NCBI GenBank assembly: GCA_937876465.1
Contig: CALEHV010000040.1
Location: 1 to 62,271, forward strand
Length of the DNA stretch: 62,271 nt
Direction of reading: 5' to 3'
DNA from: an uncultured Bacillota bacterium
GTDB lineage: Bacteria > Bacillota_I > Bacilli_A > RFN20 > CAG-826
Shown: one piece after another, positions 34,501 to 42,270 of the stretch
How the letters are laid out: each line of letters begins with the position of its first letter
Numbering within the stretch: position 1 is the stretch's first letter
Program-made: the position numbers and the translations under genes
The notes under the pieces: model-generated
Databases searched by the model: none
Seen by the model: only the letters and a program-made list of their open reading frames with translations
Told to the model about the DNA's origin: nothing

Positions 34501-35496
34501 ATTAAAAAATTATTAAATTTTCTCAAAACAAACGCATTTATATTGTGTGGTGTGTTGGGCATACTTTCTATTTGCTCTTTGTTCTTAACCATTTTTGTAG
34601 TCGAAACTAAAGAAAATTTAACTCTTTCTTTAAATTTGATTTCGTATTTTGAAACACCAACAAAATTTTCTTGGACATTGATTGCTACTCTGGCAATTTG
34701 TGGTTGTGGAATCATTTTTTCATTTTTGTCAAAAGTACGTAAAGAATTTTTAGGTATTTCAGCATTTTTGTTTATATTAACAACAATATTTTTTGCTTTA
34801 GCAAAATCGTTCTATAAATTAAATGAAAATGTAGAAAATGTTTCGATTCAAAGCGGCTTAATTTTAGCTATTGTTTTCTCTTCTTTAGCCTCGTTATTTT
34901 CACTGACTATTGGATATTTCGAAAGCAACAACACTGTAAGGGATATAGCGGAACAAGGAATGTTAATTGCGATGGCGTTTGTTTTAAATCTTATTAAGTT
35001 GTTTGAAGCTCCTGGTGGTGGCTCTGTTAATCTTCAAATGTTACCTCTATTTTTGCTTGCCTTACGACATGGACCGATAAATGGTTTGATCAGTGGTGGA
35101 CTCGTGTACGGAATGGTTACATGTTTAACAGATGGTTGGGGGATCCAATTCTATCCTTTTGACTATTTATTAGGCTTCGGAAGTGTCGCTATTGTTGGGT
35201 TATTTAAAAATTTTATTTTTAACGGCAATACAAAATACAACTTTAAGTCGATTCTGTTTTTGGTTATATCAATAATCGCCTCATCGTGTGTAAGATTTTT
35301 AGGCGGTATACTTTCTTCAATGATTTACTATTACAACAACGATGAATTTATTGATGGATTAACAAAGTCTTTGATTTATAACGTTCCTTATATTTTTATA
35401 TCTGCCGGTATTGCATTGATTGCAATGATAGCTTTATATCCTGTTTTGGCGAAACTTAACAACCGATATCCAACAAAACAATTTAAAAAGGAATAA
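34501..35496 (+). CDS. thiT: Thiamine transporter ThiT-like S-component, probable ATT start
   Basis: About 331 residues, polytopic. The C-terminal 180 residues match ThiT, the thiamine-binding subunit of ECF transporters: IAMAFVLNLIKLFEAPGGG, then SVNLQMLPLFLLALRHGP, LVYGMV and GWGIQFYPFDYLLGF with its aromatic substrate-site residues. About 150 residues with four hydrophobic segments precede this, unlike the usual 200-residue ThiT. The TPP riboswitch upstream confirms the substrate. No ATG, GTG or TTG fits: AGGAGG (34487-34492) lies 8 nt before an in-frame ATT (34501) that would start MKKLLNFLKTN. A TTG at 34465 lies inside the riboswitch and has no ribosome-binding site. ATT is therefore proposed; a sequence error (ATG to ATT) is possible. 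Confidence 0.85.
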   Translation: MKKLLNFLKTNAFILCGVLGILSICSLFLTIFVVETKENLTLSLNLISYFETPTKFSWTLIATLAICGCGIIFSFLSKVRKEFLGISAFLFILTTIFFALAKSFYKLNENVENVSIQSGLILAIVFSSLASLFSLTIGYFESNNTVRDIAEQGMLIAMAFVLNLIKLFEAPGGGSVNLQMLPLFLLALRHGPINGLISGGLVYGMVTCLTDGWGIQFYPFDYLLGFGSVAIVGLFKNFIFNGNTKYNFKSILFLVISIIASSCVRFLGGILSSMIYYYNNDEFIDGLTKSLIYNVPYIFISAGIALIAMIALYPVLAKLNNRYPTKQFKKE

Positions 35497-35552
35497 TTTG
35501 TTCGTATATAAACAAGTTATATGTTATAGTCCTTATAAAGGAAGACTTTTAT

Positions 35553-36593
35553 ATGAACGAAGAAGAAAAGATTGAAGAAGTGCCTTCTGTTGAATCTCTT
35601 GAAAATCAAGAAAATGTTGTGAAAGAAGACCGCAACGAACCATTAGACAACAAGGTTAAAGAAAAACCTAATTTTGAATATGATGACGATGCTTTAAAGA
35701 ATATTGAAGATTGCAGAAAAGAATTTTTGGCATTTTACAAAAGACAAAGAATTTGGAAATGGGTTATTGGAATTGCTGCTTTAGCAATTGTTATTACTTC
35801 TTTGATTGTTTTGCCAAATACTCTTCCAAGAGATGCTGAAAATGCTTTGGCAAAATCAACAATAGCTTTAATGTGGATTATTACTGGTGTTACTTTAGCG
35901 TTAGTTGTTACTTACACATTAGTTATTAAACGAGTCATCAACAAAAAGATGAAACAATACTTTTCGAATTTCTATGAACAGGCTTCAATTTATTCGTTCC
36001 AAGATGATTGTTTTACTGATGTTTCCTTGCAAATCCCTGATAAAATCTCGAAAATTCAATTCGATGAAAATATGATGTATCGCAACGTTTCAGAGGTTGG
36101 ATCCAGAGGTTTAACTGAGTTCAAATACAACGGTGAACTTATGATGGTGTGCGATTGTGCTGCACAAGTTAGGGCTGAAAAAAGAATTATGCCTGTATTT
36201 GTTGGCAAATATTTAGTTGGACCAGCATCTTACGGTGAAGCAGAACCAATTGTCATTTATTTAAGAGGTGATCATCGTTCTTTACCTCCAACAAACTTAG
36301 ATGAAATAAAGGATGTTTATGATAAAGACGACATAGTTATTTACTCAAATAACAAAGATTGGGCAAAAGTTGTAAATGCCAAAGTCATTAAAGCTTTGAA
36401 AAATATTGAAATCGGAAAAGAATTAATCGACGTAGCAATCTCGGTCTTAAACGGAAAAGTATATATGTGTTTAGGATTTGATGATCCATTAATGGTGTTA
36501 CCATTGATGGAGGATTTTAATCCTGAGCCTTATAAAGAATATAGAAAACAATTGAATGCAATATGTAAAGTTGCTGAGGAGCTTTCTAAATGA
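35553..36593 (+). CDS. Membrane protein, DUF3137-like
   Basis: A 346-residue protein. An acidic, charged N-terminus of about 70 residues precedes two membrane segments at about 73-92 and 107-127; the rest is cytoplasmic. The C-terminal half with VFVGKYLVGPASYGE, IVIYSNNKDWAKVVNA and IDVAISVLNGKVYMCLGFDD resembles DUF3137 proteins of Bacillota, whose function is unknown. TATAGT and an AAAGGAAG site lie upstream, so it has an ordinary leader. The stop overlaps the start of the next gene (ATGA). Confidence 0.6.
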   Translation: MNEEEKIEEVPSVESLENQENVVKEDRNEPLDNKVKEKPNFEYDDDALKNIEDCRKEFLAFYKRQRIWKWVIGIAALAIVITSLIVLPNTLPRDAENALAKSTIALMWIITGVTLALVVTYTLVIKRVINKKMKQYFSNFYEQASIYSFQDDCFTDVSLQIPDKISKIQFDENMMYRNVSEVGSRGLTEFKYNGELMMVCDCAAQVRAEKRIMPVFVGKYLVGPASYGEAEPIVIYLRGDHRSLPPTNLDEIKDVYDKDDIVIYSNNKDWAKVVNAKVIKALKNIEIGKELIDVAISVLNGKVYMCLGFDDPLMVLPLMEDFNPEPYKEYRKQLNAICKVAEELSK

Positions 36594-37126
36594 GTGATAG
36601 CAAAAGAGGAAATTGGTATTTAGTCCAAGCCTATAAACATAATGGTGAACTCCATAGACAGTGGAGCCATAGTTTTATGCTAGAAGAAACAGACGACTTT
36701 TATGTTTTAGCTTCAATTAGAGCTGCAGTCATTGAATCTGATGGAAGAAAATGGCACACGAAAGAACCTGCAATTTTTATTCTTTCAAAAAATGAATGGT
36801 TTAACGTTATTGCAATGTTAAAAGAAGATGGCGTTTGTTATTACGTTAATATCGCTTCTCCAACAATTTTTGACAACAATATACTTAAGTATATTGATTA
36901 CGATTTGGACGTTAAATTATATGGCGATGGATCGACTAAACTTCTTGATGTTAACGAATACAGAAAGCATGCAAAAGAACAAAATTATCCTGATTCTATC
37001 AGGGCGATTTTAAGTTCTTATGTTGATAAAATTTACGCAAAAATTAATAATCATGATTACCCGTTTAATGATGAAAAAATTCATTATTATTTCAGTTTAT
37101 TTAAGAAGTTAACAAATAACTTTTAA
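36590..37126 (+). CDS. DUF402 protein (YgaC/Ntdp-like)
   Basis: A 178-residue DUF402-family protein. The pattern NWYLVQAYKHNGELHRQW at the N-terminus, KEPAIFILSKNEWFNVIAM in the middle, CYYVNIASP and YIDYDLDVKLYGDG match the YgaC/Ntdp group, some members of which are nucleoside tri- and diphosphatases. Asp and Glu residues that could bind metal (DYDLDV, LLDVNEY) are present. Enzyme activity here is inferred from the family. Translation is coupled to the upstream gene by a 4-bp overlap, and the 3' end overlaps the convergent reductase gene by 18 bp. Confidence 0.72.
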   Translation: MSDSKRGNWYLVQAYKHNGELHRQWSHSFMLEETDDFYVLASIRAAVIESDGRKWHTKEPAIFILSKNEWFNVIAMLKEDGVCYYVNIASPTIFDNNILKYIDYDLDVKLYGDGSTKLLDVNEYRKHAKEQNYPDSIRAILSSYVDKIYAKINNHDYPFNDEKIHYYFSLFKKLTNNF

Positions 37127-37990
37127 CACTTTATCAGCTTCAGCTAAACCAGGCGCAATTCGTCTGGTTTTATTTTCATATTCAGCAGCATCGCCAATTA
37201 CAAAAATATGCGGTTCAACTTCACAGTTTTGATTGACTAAAAAGAAAGCACCCTTTTTTGGAAAATTAAAGGATGAAATTTCTGGTACCGCGCCAAAATT
37301 TACAAAGATACAATCGACTGGCAAATCTACATATTTGTCTTCATTTTCGGAAACTAATTTTATTTTCACAGATTTTGCTAAGCCGTTTTCGCATTCCAGT
37401 GAGAAAGGTACATAAGGAAGATAAAGTTTTAAATTTTTACAATCTTTTATTGTGTTTGGGTTTCCGCGGAATTCGGTTCTCCTATGTATCAAAGATACAT
37501 TGTTAGATATTTTTGAGAGAGTTTTTGCCCAATCTAGTGCGCTATCTCCTCCTCCAAAAATGGCTATTTTCTTATCTGCTAAAAATTCATAATCTTGTAA
37601 TAAATAAAGTATGTTTTTGCAATGGGATTCGTTGTCTAAACCCAAAGGTCTTGGAGTAGAAAAGCCAAGGCCTGTTGCGATCACAACATTTTTGGCAAGG
37701 AACTCGTTATTTGCAGTCACGACCTTAATCGGATTCCCTCGAATAATATCGACTACTTTTTCATTAAAAATAATTTTATTAAGGTCAACTTTTGATTCTA
37801 AAAATTTGATATAGTCTTTTGATTTAATTGTTTTAATTCCAGGTATATCAACGATTTCTTTTTCTGGATATTTAGTTGTCAATTGCCCGCCAATATTACT
37901 AGTTGCTTCTAGGATTAAATAATCCTTGCATTTACTAGCTAGGTACAACCCGATTGGTCCGGCTCCGACAATAATAATCTTATGAATCAT
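37109..37990 (-). CDS. YumC-type ferredoxin-NADP reductase
   Basis: A 293-residue thioredoxin-reductase-fold flavoprotein without a CxxC disulfide. FAD site GAGPIG is at 9-14, GGQLTTKYPEKEI near 35-47 is the family mark, NADPH site GGGDSALDWA starts at 146 and HRRTEFRG at 169-176. This matches Bacillus YumC, a ferredoxin/flavodoxin-NADP reductase. Role: exchanging electrons between NADPH and ferredoxin. The ATG at 37990 is preferred over the frame's earlier start; TATTAT lies 6 nt upstream. Its 18-bp overlap with the DUF402 gene is at the 3' ends. It could supply reduced ferredoxin to the flavoprotein at 27520. Confidence 0.85.
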   Translation of the reverse strand: MIHKIIIVGAGPIGLYLASKCKDYLILEATSNIGGQLTTKYPEKEIVDIPGIKTIKSKDYIKFLESKVDLNKIIFNEKVVDIIRGNPIKVVTANNEFLAKNVVIATGLGFSTPRPLGLDNESHCKNILYLLQDYEFLADKKIAIFGGGDSALDWAKTLSKISNNVSLIHRRTEFRGNPNTIKDCKNLKLYLPYVPFSLECENGLAKSVKIKLVSENEDKYVDLPVDCIFVNFGAVPEISSFNFPKKGAFFLVNQNCEVEPHIFVIGDAAEYENKTRRIAPGLAEADKVLKVIC

Positions 37991-38024
37991 ACAAAAATAA
38001 TATAACATAGTTATAAGAAGTTGC

Positions 38025-38030
38025 TATAAT
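38025..38030 (+). promoter_or_regulatory. Extended -10 promoter of the tsa operon
   Basis: TGCTATAAT (TATAAT 38025-38030), 13 nt before the tsaE ATG; no Shine-Dalgarno between them, so only about 5 nt of leader. Confidence 0.6.
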
Positions 38031-38043
38031 AGAAACACATATC

Positions 38044-38502
38044 ATGTGGAAACTTACTATTAATTCAAAAAATTCTGAATCTACAAAAGCACTCGCCGCA
38101 AGGTTTACAAAAGTCCTAAAACCTGGCGATGTTGTTTTACTTACAGGAGATTTAGGAGCAGGAAAAACAACGTTTGTTGGAGGCTTTTTAAATGCTTTAG
38201 GTTATAAAGAGCACGTTGTTTCTCCTACATTTAACATTTTAAAATGTTACTTTGATGTAAAACCTTCCGTTTTTCATATCGATGCTTATAGATTAGAAGA
38301 TCAAAATCACGACATCGGTCTTGAAGAATTTATTGAAGGAAATGGAATTACATTTATTGAATGGCCGAAATTTATTCCAGAATTAATTCCTCACAAACAT
38401 TTAAATATAGAGATTACTAGATTAAGTGACAAGGAAAGACAAATAGTTATTTCCGCAGATGATGGAATGTATAAAGAAATTGAAAACTCTTTGAAGGATT
38501 AA
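38044..38502 (+). CDS. tsaE: tRNA t6A modification ATPase TsaE
   Basis: A 152-residue P-loop ATPase that supports TsaB-TsaD in making N6-threonylcarbamoyladenosine at position 37 of ANN-decoding tRNAs. Walker A GDLGAGKT lies at 35-42, followed by VSPTFNILKCY and HIDAYRLE, both family hallmarks, and FIEWPKFIPELIP. Length is typical. It heads the operon tsaE-tsaB-rimI-tsaD, with short-leader expression. Confidence 0.95.
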   Translation: MWKLTINSKNSESTKALAARFTKVLKPGDVVLLTGDLGAGKTTFVGGFLNALGYKEHVVSPTFNILKCYFDVKPSVFHIDAYRLEDQNHDIGLEEFIEGNGITFIEWPKFIPELIPHKHLNIEITRLSDKERQIVISADDGMYKEIENSLKD

Positions 38503-38504
38503 AA

Positions 38505-39098
38505 ATGTATCAATTGTTATTAGATAGCTCAAACAAATTTCTTTCAGTTGGTTTATCAAAAGACGGAAAAGTGGTTGATAAAACTTTTTATGAAGCTTGG
38601 CAAAGACAAAGCGAAATGATGGTTTCCGAAATTGAAAGTCTTCTTGAAAGAAACAATATTACAAAGAACGACTTGGATGGAATTGTTGTAGGAATAGGCC
38701 CTGGTTCGTATACAGGTGTTCGTATTGCTATTACAATCGCAAAAACAATTGGTTATGCCTTAAAAATTAATGTTTATAGCGTTAGTTCATTGTCTTTACT
38801 TAGGATTGAGAATAAACCAACCATTTGTATATTTAACGCTCGCAGCGACAGGTCATATGTTGGCGTGTACGAGGATGATAAGAAGATTCTTGAAGATTGT
38901 GTTATGGCAAACGAGGATCTTCTAAAATATATTTCCGAACACAAAGACTATTGCATTGCTGGTGACGTTGAAAATCTTGGTTTAAAAGGATCAGAATTTG
39001 ACCTAATAGAAAATCTTGCAAAAGGGATCAGTAAATCTAATTTAGTTGAAAACATATTTGCTTTGAATCCTTTATATTTAAAGGATTTAACAAAATGA
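38505..39098 (+). CDS. tsaB: tRNA t6A complex subunit TsaB
   Basis: A 197-residue ASKHA-fold protein, the scaffold partner of TsaD. LLLDSSNKFLSVGL at the N-terminus and VVGIGPGSYTGVRIAITIAK near 63-80 are diagnostic; the second is the common GPGSFTGxR stretch. It has the usual shortened C-terminal half. It starts 2 bp after tsaE and overlaps the next gene by 4 bp. Confidence 0.94.
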   Translation: MYQLLLDSSNKFLSVGLSKDGKVVDKTFYEAWQRQSEMMVSEIESLLERNNITKNDLDGIVVGIGPGSYTGVRIAITIAKTIGYALKINVYSVSSLSLLRIENKPTICIFNARSDRSYVGVYEDDKKILEDCVMANEDLLKYISEHKDYCIAGDVENLGLKGSEFDLIENLAKGISKSNLVENIFALNPLYLKDLTK

Positions 39099-39544
39099 TA
39101 ACAGTTCGTGAATGCACAAAAGAAGATTTAGAAAATTTGTGTGTTATAGAAAATGAGTGTTTCGTAAATCCCTGGTCTAAGGATGATTTGTTATACGAAA
39201 TTGCTACTAACCCGATAAATATAATTTATGTCGCTTTTGATGAAGATAAATTGATTGGATTTATCGATTACATGGTTACGTTCAATTCTGCAACAATTTC
39301 TCAGGTTGCAGTTACAAAAAAATATCGTAAGCAAGGCATTGCAACGATGTTAATGAGAAAAATGTTTGAATCGCTTCCGAGTGAAGGAGATGACATTGTC
39401 GAATTTGTCACTTTAGAAGTAAGACAATCAAACGAACCAGCCATTAATTTTTATTTAAAAAATGGCTTTGAAAAAATAACAGTTAAAAAAGGTTATTATA
39501 AGGATGGCGAAGACGCTATCTATATGGTGAAAGGGATGAGATAA
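39095..39544 (+). CDS. rimI: Ribosomal-protein-alanine N-acetyltransferase-like GNAT enzyme
   Basis: A 149-residue GNAT acetyltransferase in the usual RimI place between tsaB and tsaD. The acetyl-CoA loop is QVAVTKKYRKQGIATMLM (around 68-85, with the Q/R-x-x-G-x-G/A pattern as RKQGIA), and LEVRQSNEPAINFYLKNGF is the family C-terminal signature. RimI acetylates the N-terminal alanine of ribosomal protein S18 in E. coli; a wider substrate range is possible. Overlaps at the start and no gap to tsaD indicate tight coupling. Confidence 0.9.
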   Translation: MITVRECTKEDLENLCVIENECFVNPWSKDDLLYEIATNPINIIYVAFDEDKLIGFIDYMVTFNSATISQVAVTKKYRKQGIATMLMRKMFESLPSEGDDIVEFVTLEVRQSNEPAINFYLKNGFEKITVKKGYYKDGEDAIYMVKGMR

Positions 39545-40555
39545 ATGGCTTGTATTCTTGGTATTGAATCTAGTTGCGATGAAACATCAATCGCTATCAT
39601 TCGAGACGGCGAGCTTTTAAGCAATGTTGTTGCTACTCAAATAGAACAGCACCAACAATTTGGTGGTGTTATGCCTGAATTGGCAAGTAGATTACACTGT
39701 GAAAACGTTTTGTTTGTTCTCGATGAAGCATTAAGAAAAGCAAATATTTCTTTAGACGAAATTGATGCTTTTGCTTTTACTAGAGGACCAGGTTTAATCG
39801 GTGCTTTACATATTGGTATGCAAGTAGCAAAAACTCTTGCTATGCTTTACAACAAACCTTTAATTCCAGTTCACCACTTAGCAGCTCATATTTACGCTAA
39901 TGAATATGTAAAACCTCTGCAATTCCCACTTCTTTCTATTGTTGTTAGCGGTGGAAATACAGAATTTGTATACATGAAAGAATCAATGGATTTTGAAATC
40001 ATTGGCGAGACAAAAGATGATGCAATTGGTGAGTGCTTTGATAAAGTTGCTCGTACAGTTGGATTACCTTATCCAGGCGGAATACCAATTGATAAATTAT
40101 CTAAAGAAGGAAAGCATTCATATAAATTGCCTTTCCCTTTACATGATGACAGTTTAGATTTCTCTTATTCAGGACTTAAAACTGCTGTTATCAATCTTGT
40201 TCATAACGAAGAACAAAAGGGAAATAAAATTAATGTCCCGGATTTGTGCAAATCCTTCCAAGATGTCGCTGTTGGAATGATTATGGATAGACTAGATAAA
40301 GCCTTAGAACGTTATGAAATAAAACAAGTCGTATTAGCTGGTGGTGTTAGCGCAAACTCTTATTTAAGAGAACAAATGCACAACCGCTTAGACAACAGTG
40401 GAGTCGATCTTATTGTTCCACCAATATGGTGTACAACCGATAATGCTGCAATGATTGCTAGATTAGCAACGCACTTATATGATATGAAAATATTTGCAGA
40501 CTCTACTATTTCGTGCGATCCTAACTGGCGCATAGACAAATATAAAACATATTAA
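39545..40555 (+). CDS. tsaD: tRNA N6-adenosine threonylcarbamoyltransferase TsaD
   Basis: A 336-residue catalytic subunit that moves the threonylcarbamoyl group to A37 of tRNA. GIESSCDETSIAI opens the ASKHA fold. The metal-binding pair is HxxxH at His111-His115 (VHHLAAH). GGVSANSYLRE and CTTDNAAMIA near the C-terminus complete the site. Full length. It ends the tsa operon; a short inverted repeat (TTAGTGA/TCACTAA) follows and overlaps the asnS promoter. Confidence 0.97.
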   Translation: MACILGIESSCDETSIAIIRDGELLSNVVATQIEQHQQFGGVMPELASRLHCENVLFVLDEALRKANISLDEIDAFAFTRGPGLIGALHIGMQVAKTLAMLYNKPLIPVHHLAAHIYANEYVKPLQFPLLSIVVSGGNTEFVYMKESMDFEIIGETKDDAIGECFDKVARTVGLPYPGGIPIDKLSKEGKHSYKLPFPLHDDSLDFSYSGLKTAVINLVHNEEQKGNKINVPDLCKSFQDVAVGMIMDRLDKALERYEIKQVVLAGGVSANSYLREQMHNRLDNSGVDLIVPPIWCTTDNAAMIARLATHLYDMKIFADSTISCDPNWRIDKYKTY

Positions 40556-40558
40556 AAT

Positions 40559-40587
40559 TTAGTGATTTTTCACTAATTTGATATAAT
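40559..40587 (+). promoter_or_regulatory. asnS promoter with overlapping inverted repeat
   Basis: TTAGTG (40559-40564), 17-bp spacer and TATAAT (40582-40587). TTAGTGA-TTTT-TCACTAA (40559-40576) covers the -35 and half the spacer. It could be a weak tsaD terminator or an operator. The asnS ribosome-binding site GGAGG is at 40599-40603. Confidence 0.55.
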
Positions 40588-40610
40588 GTAAATACTTTGG
40601 AGGTAAGATT

Positions 40611-42011
40611 ATGGAACCAAGAGGCGTAACAATCGTTGACTTATACCAATGTGTAGTCAGCGAAGATAAAGAAGATAAAGAGTTTTTAGCATCCTTAAAG
40701 GATGTATTTGTTGAAGGATGGGTTAGAACGAATCGTGATAACGGTTCAATCGGATTTATTGCTTTGAATGATGGTACATGCTTTAAGAATGTTCAATTAG
40801 TTTATGATGCAAATGAAGTTAGTGATTACAATGCATTAAGCCATGTCAATACAGGTGCAGCTTTATCTGTTGTTGGCGAACTAGTTTTAACTCCAGAAGC
40901 AAAACAACCATTTGAAATTAGAGTAAAAGAATTTAATGTTGAAGGAAAAGTTGATGCAGATTATCCACTTCAAAAGAAAGCTCACTCATTAGAATTTTTA
41001 AGAGAAATTGCTCATCTTAGACCAAGAGCAAATACATTTAATGCAGTATTTAGAATGAGAAACGCAATGGCGATGGCTATTCACGAATATTTCCAACAAC
41101 ACGGTTTTATGTATGTTCATACACCATTGATTACTGGAAACGACGCCGAAGGCGCTGGTTCAACATTCAATGTTACAACAAACGACAAAGATCCAAATTC
41201 GTTCTTTGGAAAACCAGTTTCTTTAACAGTTTCTGGTCAATTACATGTTGAATCTTTTGCATTAGCATTCCGCGATGTTTATACATTTGGACCAACATTC
41301 AGAGCAGAACATTCAAACACAACAAAACACGCTTCTGAATTCTGGATGATTGAACCTGAATTAGCTTTTGCTGACTTAGAAGATGATATGGAATGCATTG
41401 AAGGATGCTTAAAACATTGTATTGATGTTGCTTTACATGAATGTAAGGATGAAATAGAATTCTTCAACAACTTTATTGATAAAGGCTTAAAAGATAGACT
41501 TCATGAAGTTTTACATTCTGATTTCAAACGTATGACATATACTCAAGCAATTGAAGAACTTCAAAAAGCAGTTAAAAATGGTCACAAATTTGATAACAAT
41601 AACATTGAATGGGGAATGGATCTTCAAAGCGAGCACGAAAGATACATTACTGAAAAAGTCGTTGGTGGCCCTGTTTTCGTTATTGATTATCCAAAAGAAC
41701 TTAAAGCATTCTATATGCGCCAAAATGATGATGGAAAAACAGTCGCCGCTTGCGATTTGTTAGTCCCTTACGTTGGTGAATTGGTCGGCGGTTCTCAGAG
41801 AGAAGAGCGTTACGATTTATTAAAACAACGCATGGAAGAATGCGGTTGTATAAAAGGTCTTGAATGGTATTTAGACCTTCGTAGATTTGGAGGATGCAAA
41901 CATTCTGGTTTTGGAATTGGATTCGATAGATTATTAATGTACGTTACAGGCATTAACAATATTCGCGATGTCCAACCTTATCCAAGAACAAGTGATCCAA
42001 TTAAATATTAA
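40611..42011 (+). CDS. asnS: Asparaginyl-tRNA synthetase
   Basis: A 466-residue class IIb synthetase charging tRNA-Asn. The N-terminal OB-fold anticodon-binding domain (about 25-120: VFVEGWVRTNRD, FIALNDGT) is followed by class II motif 2 (FRAEHSNTTKHASEFWMIEPE) quoted here by its core FRAEHSNT, and motif 3 GFGIGFDRLLMY near the C-terminus. HLRPRANTF and TGNDAEGAGSTF are characteristic of AsnRS as opposed to AspRS. Its presence beside GatCAB suggests GatCAB mainly serves tRNA-Gln. GGAGG lies 7 nt before the ATG. Confidence 0.97.
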   Translation: MEPRGVTIVDLYQCVVSEDKEDKEFLASLKDVFVEGWVRTNRDNGSIGFIALNDGTCFKNVQLVYDANEVSDYNALSHVNTGAALSVVGELVLTPEAKQPFEIRVKEFNVEGKVDADYPLQKKAHSLEFLREIAHLRPRANTFNAVFRMRNAMAMAIHEYFQQHGFMYVHTPLITGNDAEGAGSTFNVTTNDKDPNSFFGKPVSLTVSGQLHVESFALAFRDVYTFGPTFRAEHSNTTKHASEFWMIEPELAFADLEDDMECIEGCLKHCIDVALHECKDEIEFFNNFIDKGLKDRLHEVLHSDFKRMTYTQAIEELQKAVKNGHKFDNNNIEWGMDLQSEHERYITEKVVGGPVFVIDYPKELKAFYMRQNDDGKTVAACDLLVPYVGELVGGSQREERYDLLKQRMEECGCIKGLEWYLDLRRFGGCKHSGFGIGFDRLLMYVTGINNIRDVQPYPRTSDPIKY

Positions 42012-42013
42012 TT

Positions 42014-42247
42014 ATGGAAGAACAAGATTTCGAAAGATTATCACCTGAAGAAAAAGAGCGCATTAAGACTGAAAAAGAAGAAAAATCTCGTGTGAGAATC
42101 TTCTGGTTAGTTGCCTTTATATGCGTCGCTCTTTTTGGTATTCTAATTTACGAAGTAATTGTTCTGCTAAATTCCCCAAAAGGGACAAATGTTTTATCTG
42201 ATATTAATGTTATTAATGCATTAACGAATATATTGAAGAATCATTAA
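42014..42247 (+). CDS. Small single-TM protein
   Basis: A 77-residue protein: a charged N-terminal half (Glu/Lys-rich, about 1-28), one membrane segment at about 29-51, and a short polar tail outside. It starts 2 bp after the asnS stop, so it is co-transcribed and probably translationally coupled. I do not recognise a family. Confidence 0.55.
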   Translation: MEEQDFERLSPEEKERIKTEKEEKSRVRIFWLVAFICVALFGILIYEVIVLLNSPKGTNVLSDINVINALTNILKNH

Positions 42248-42270
42248 TGATTCTTAAAGAAGGTAGAAAT

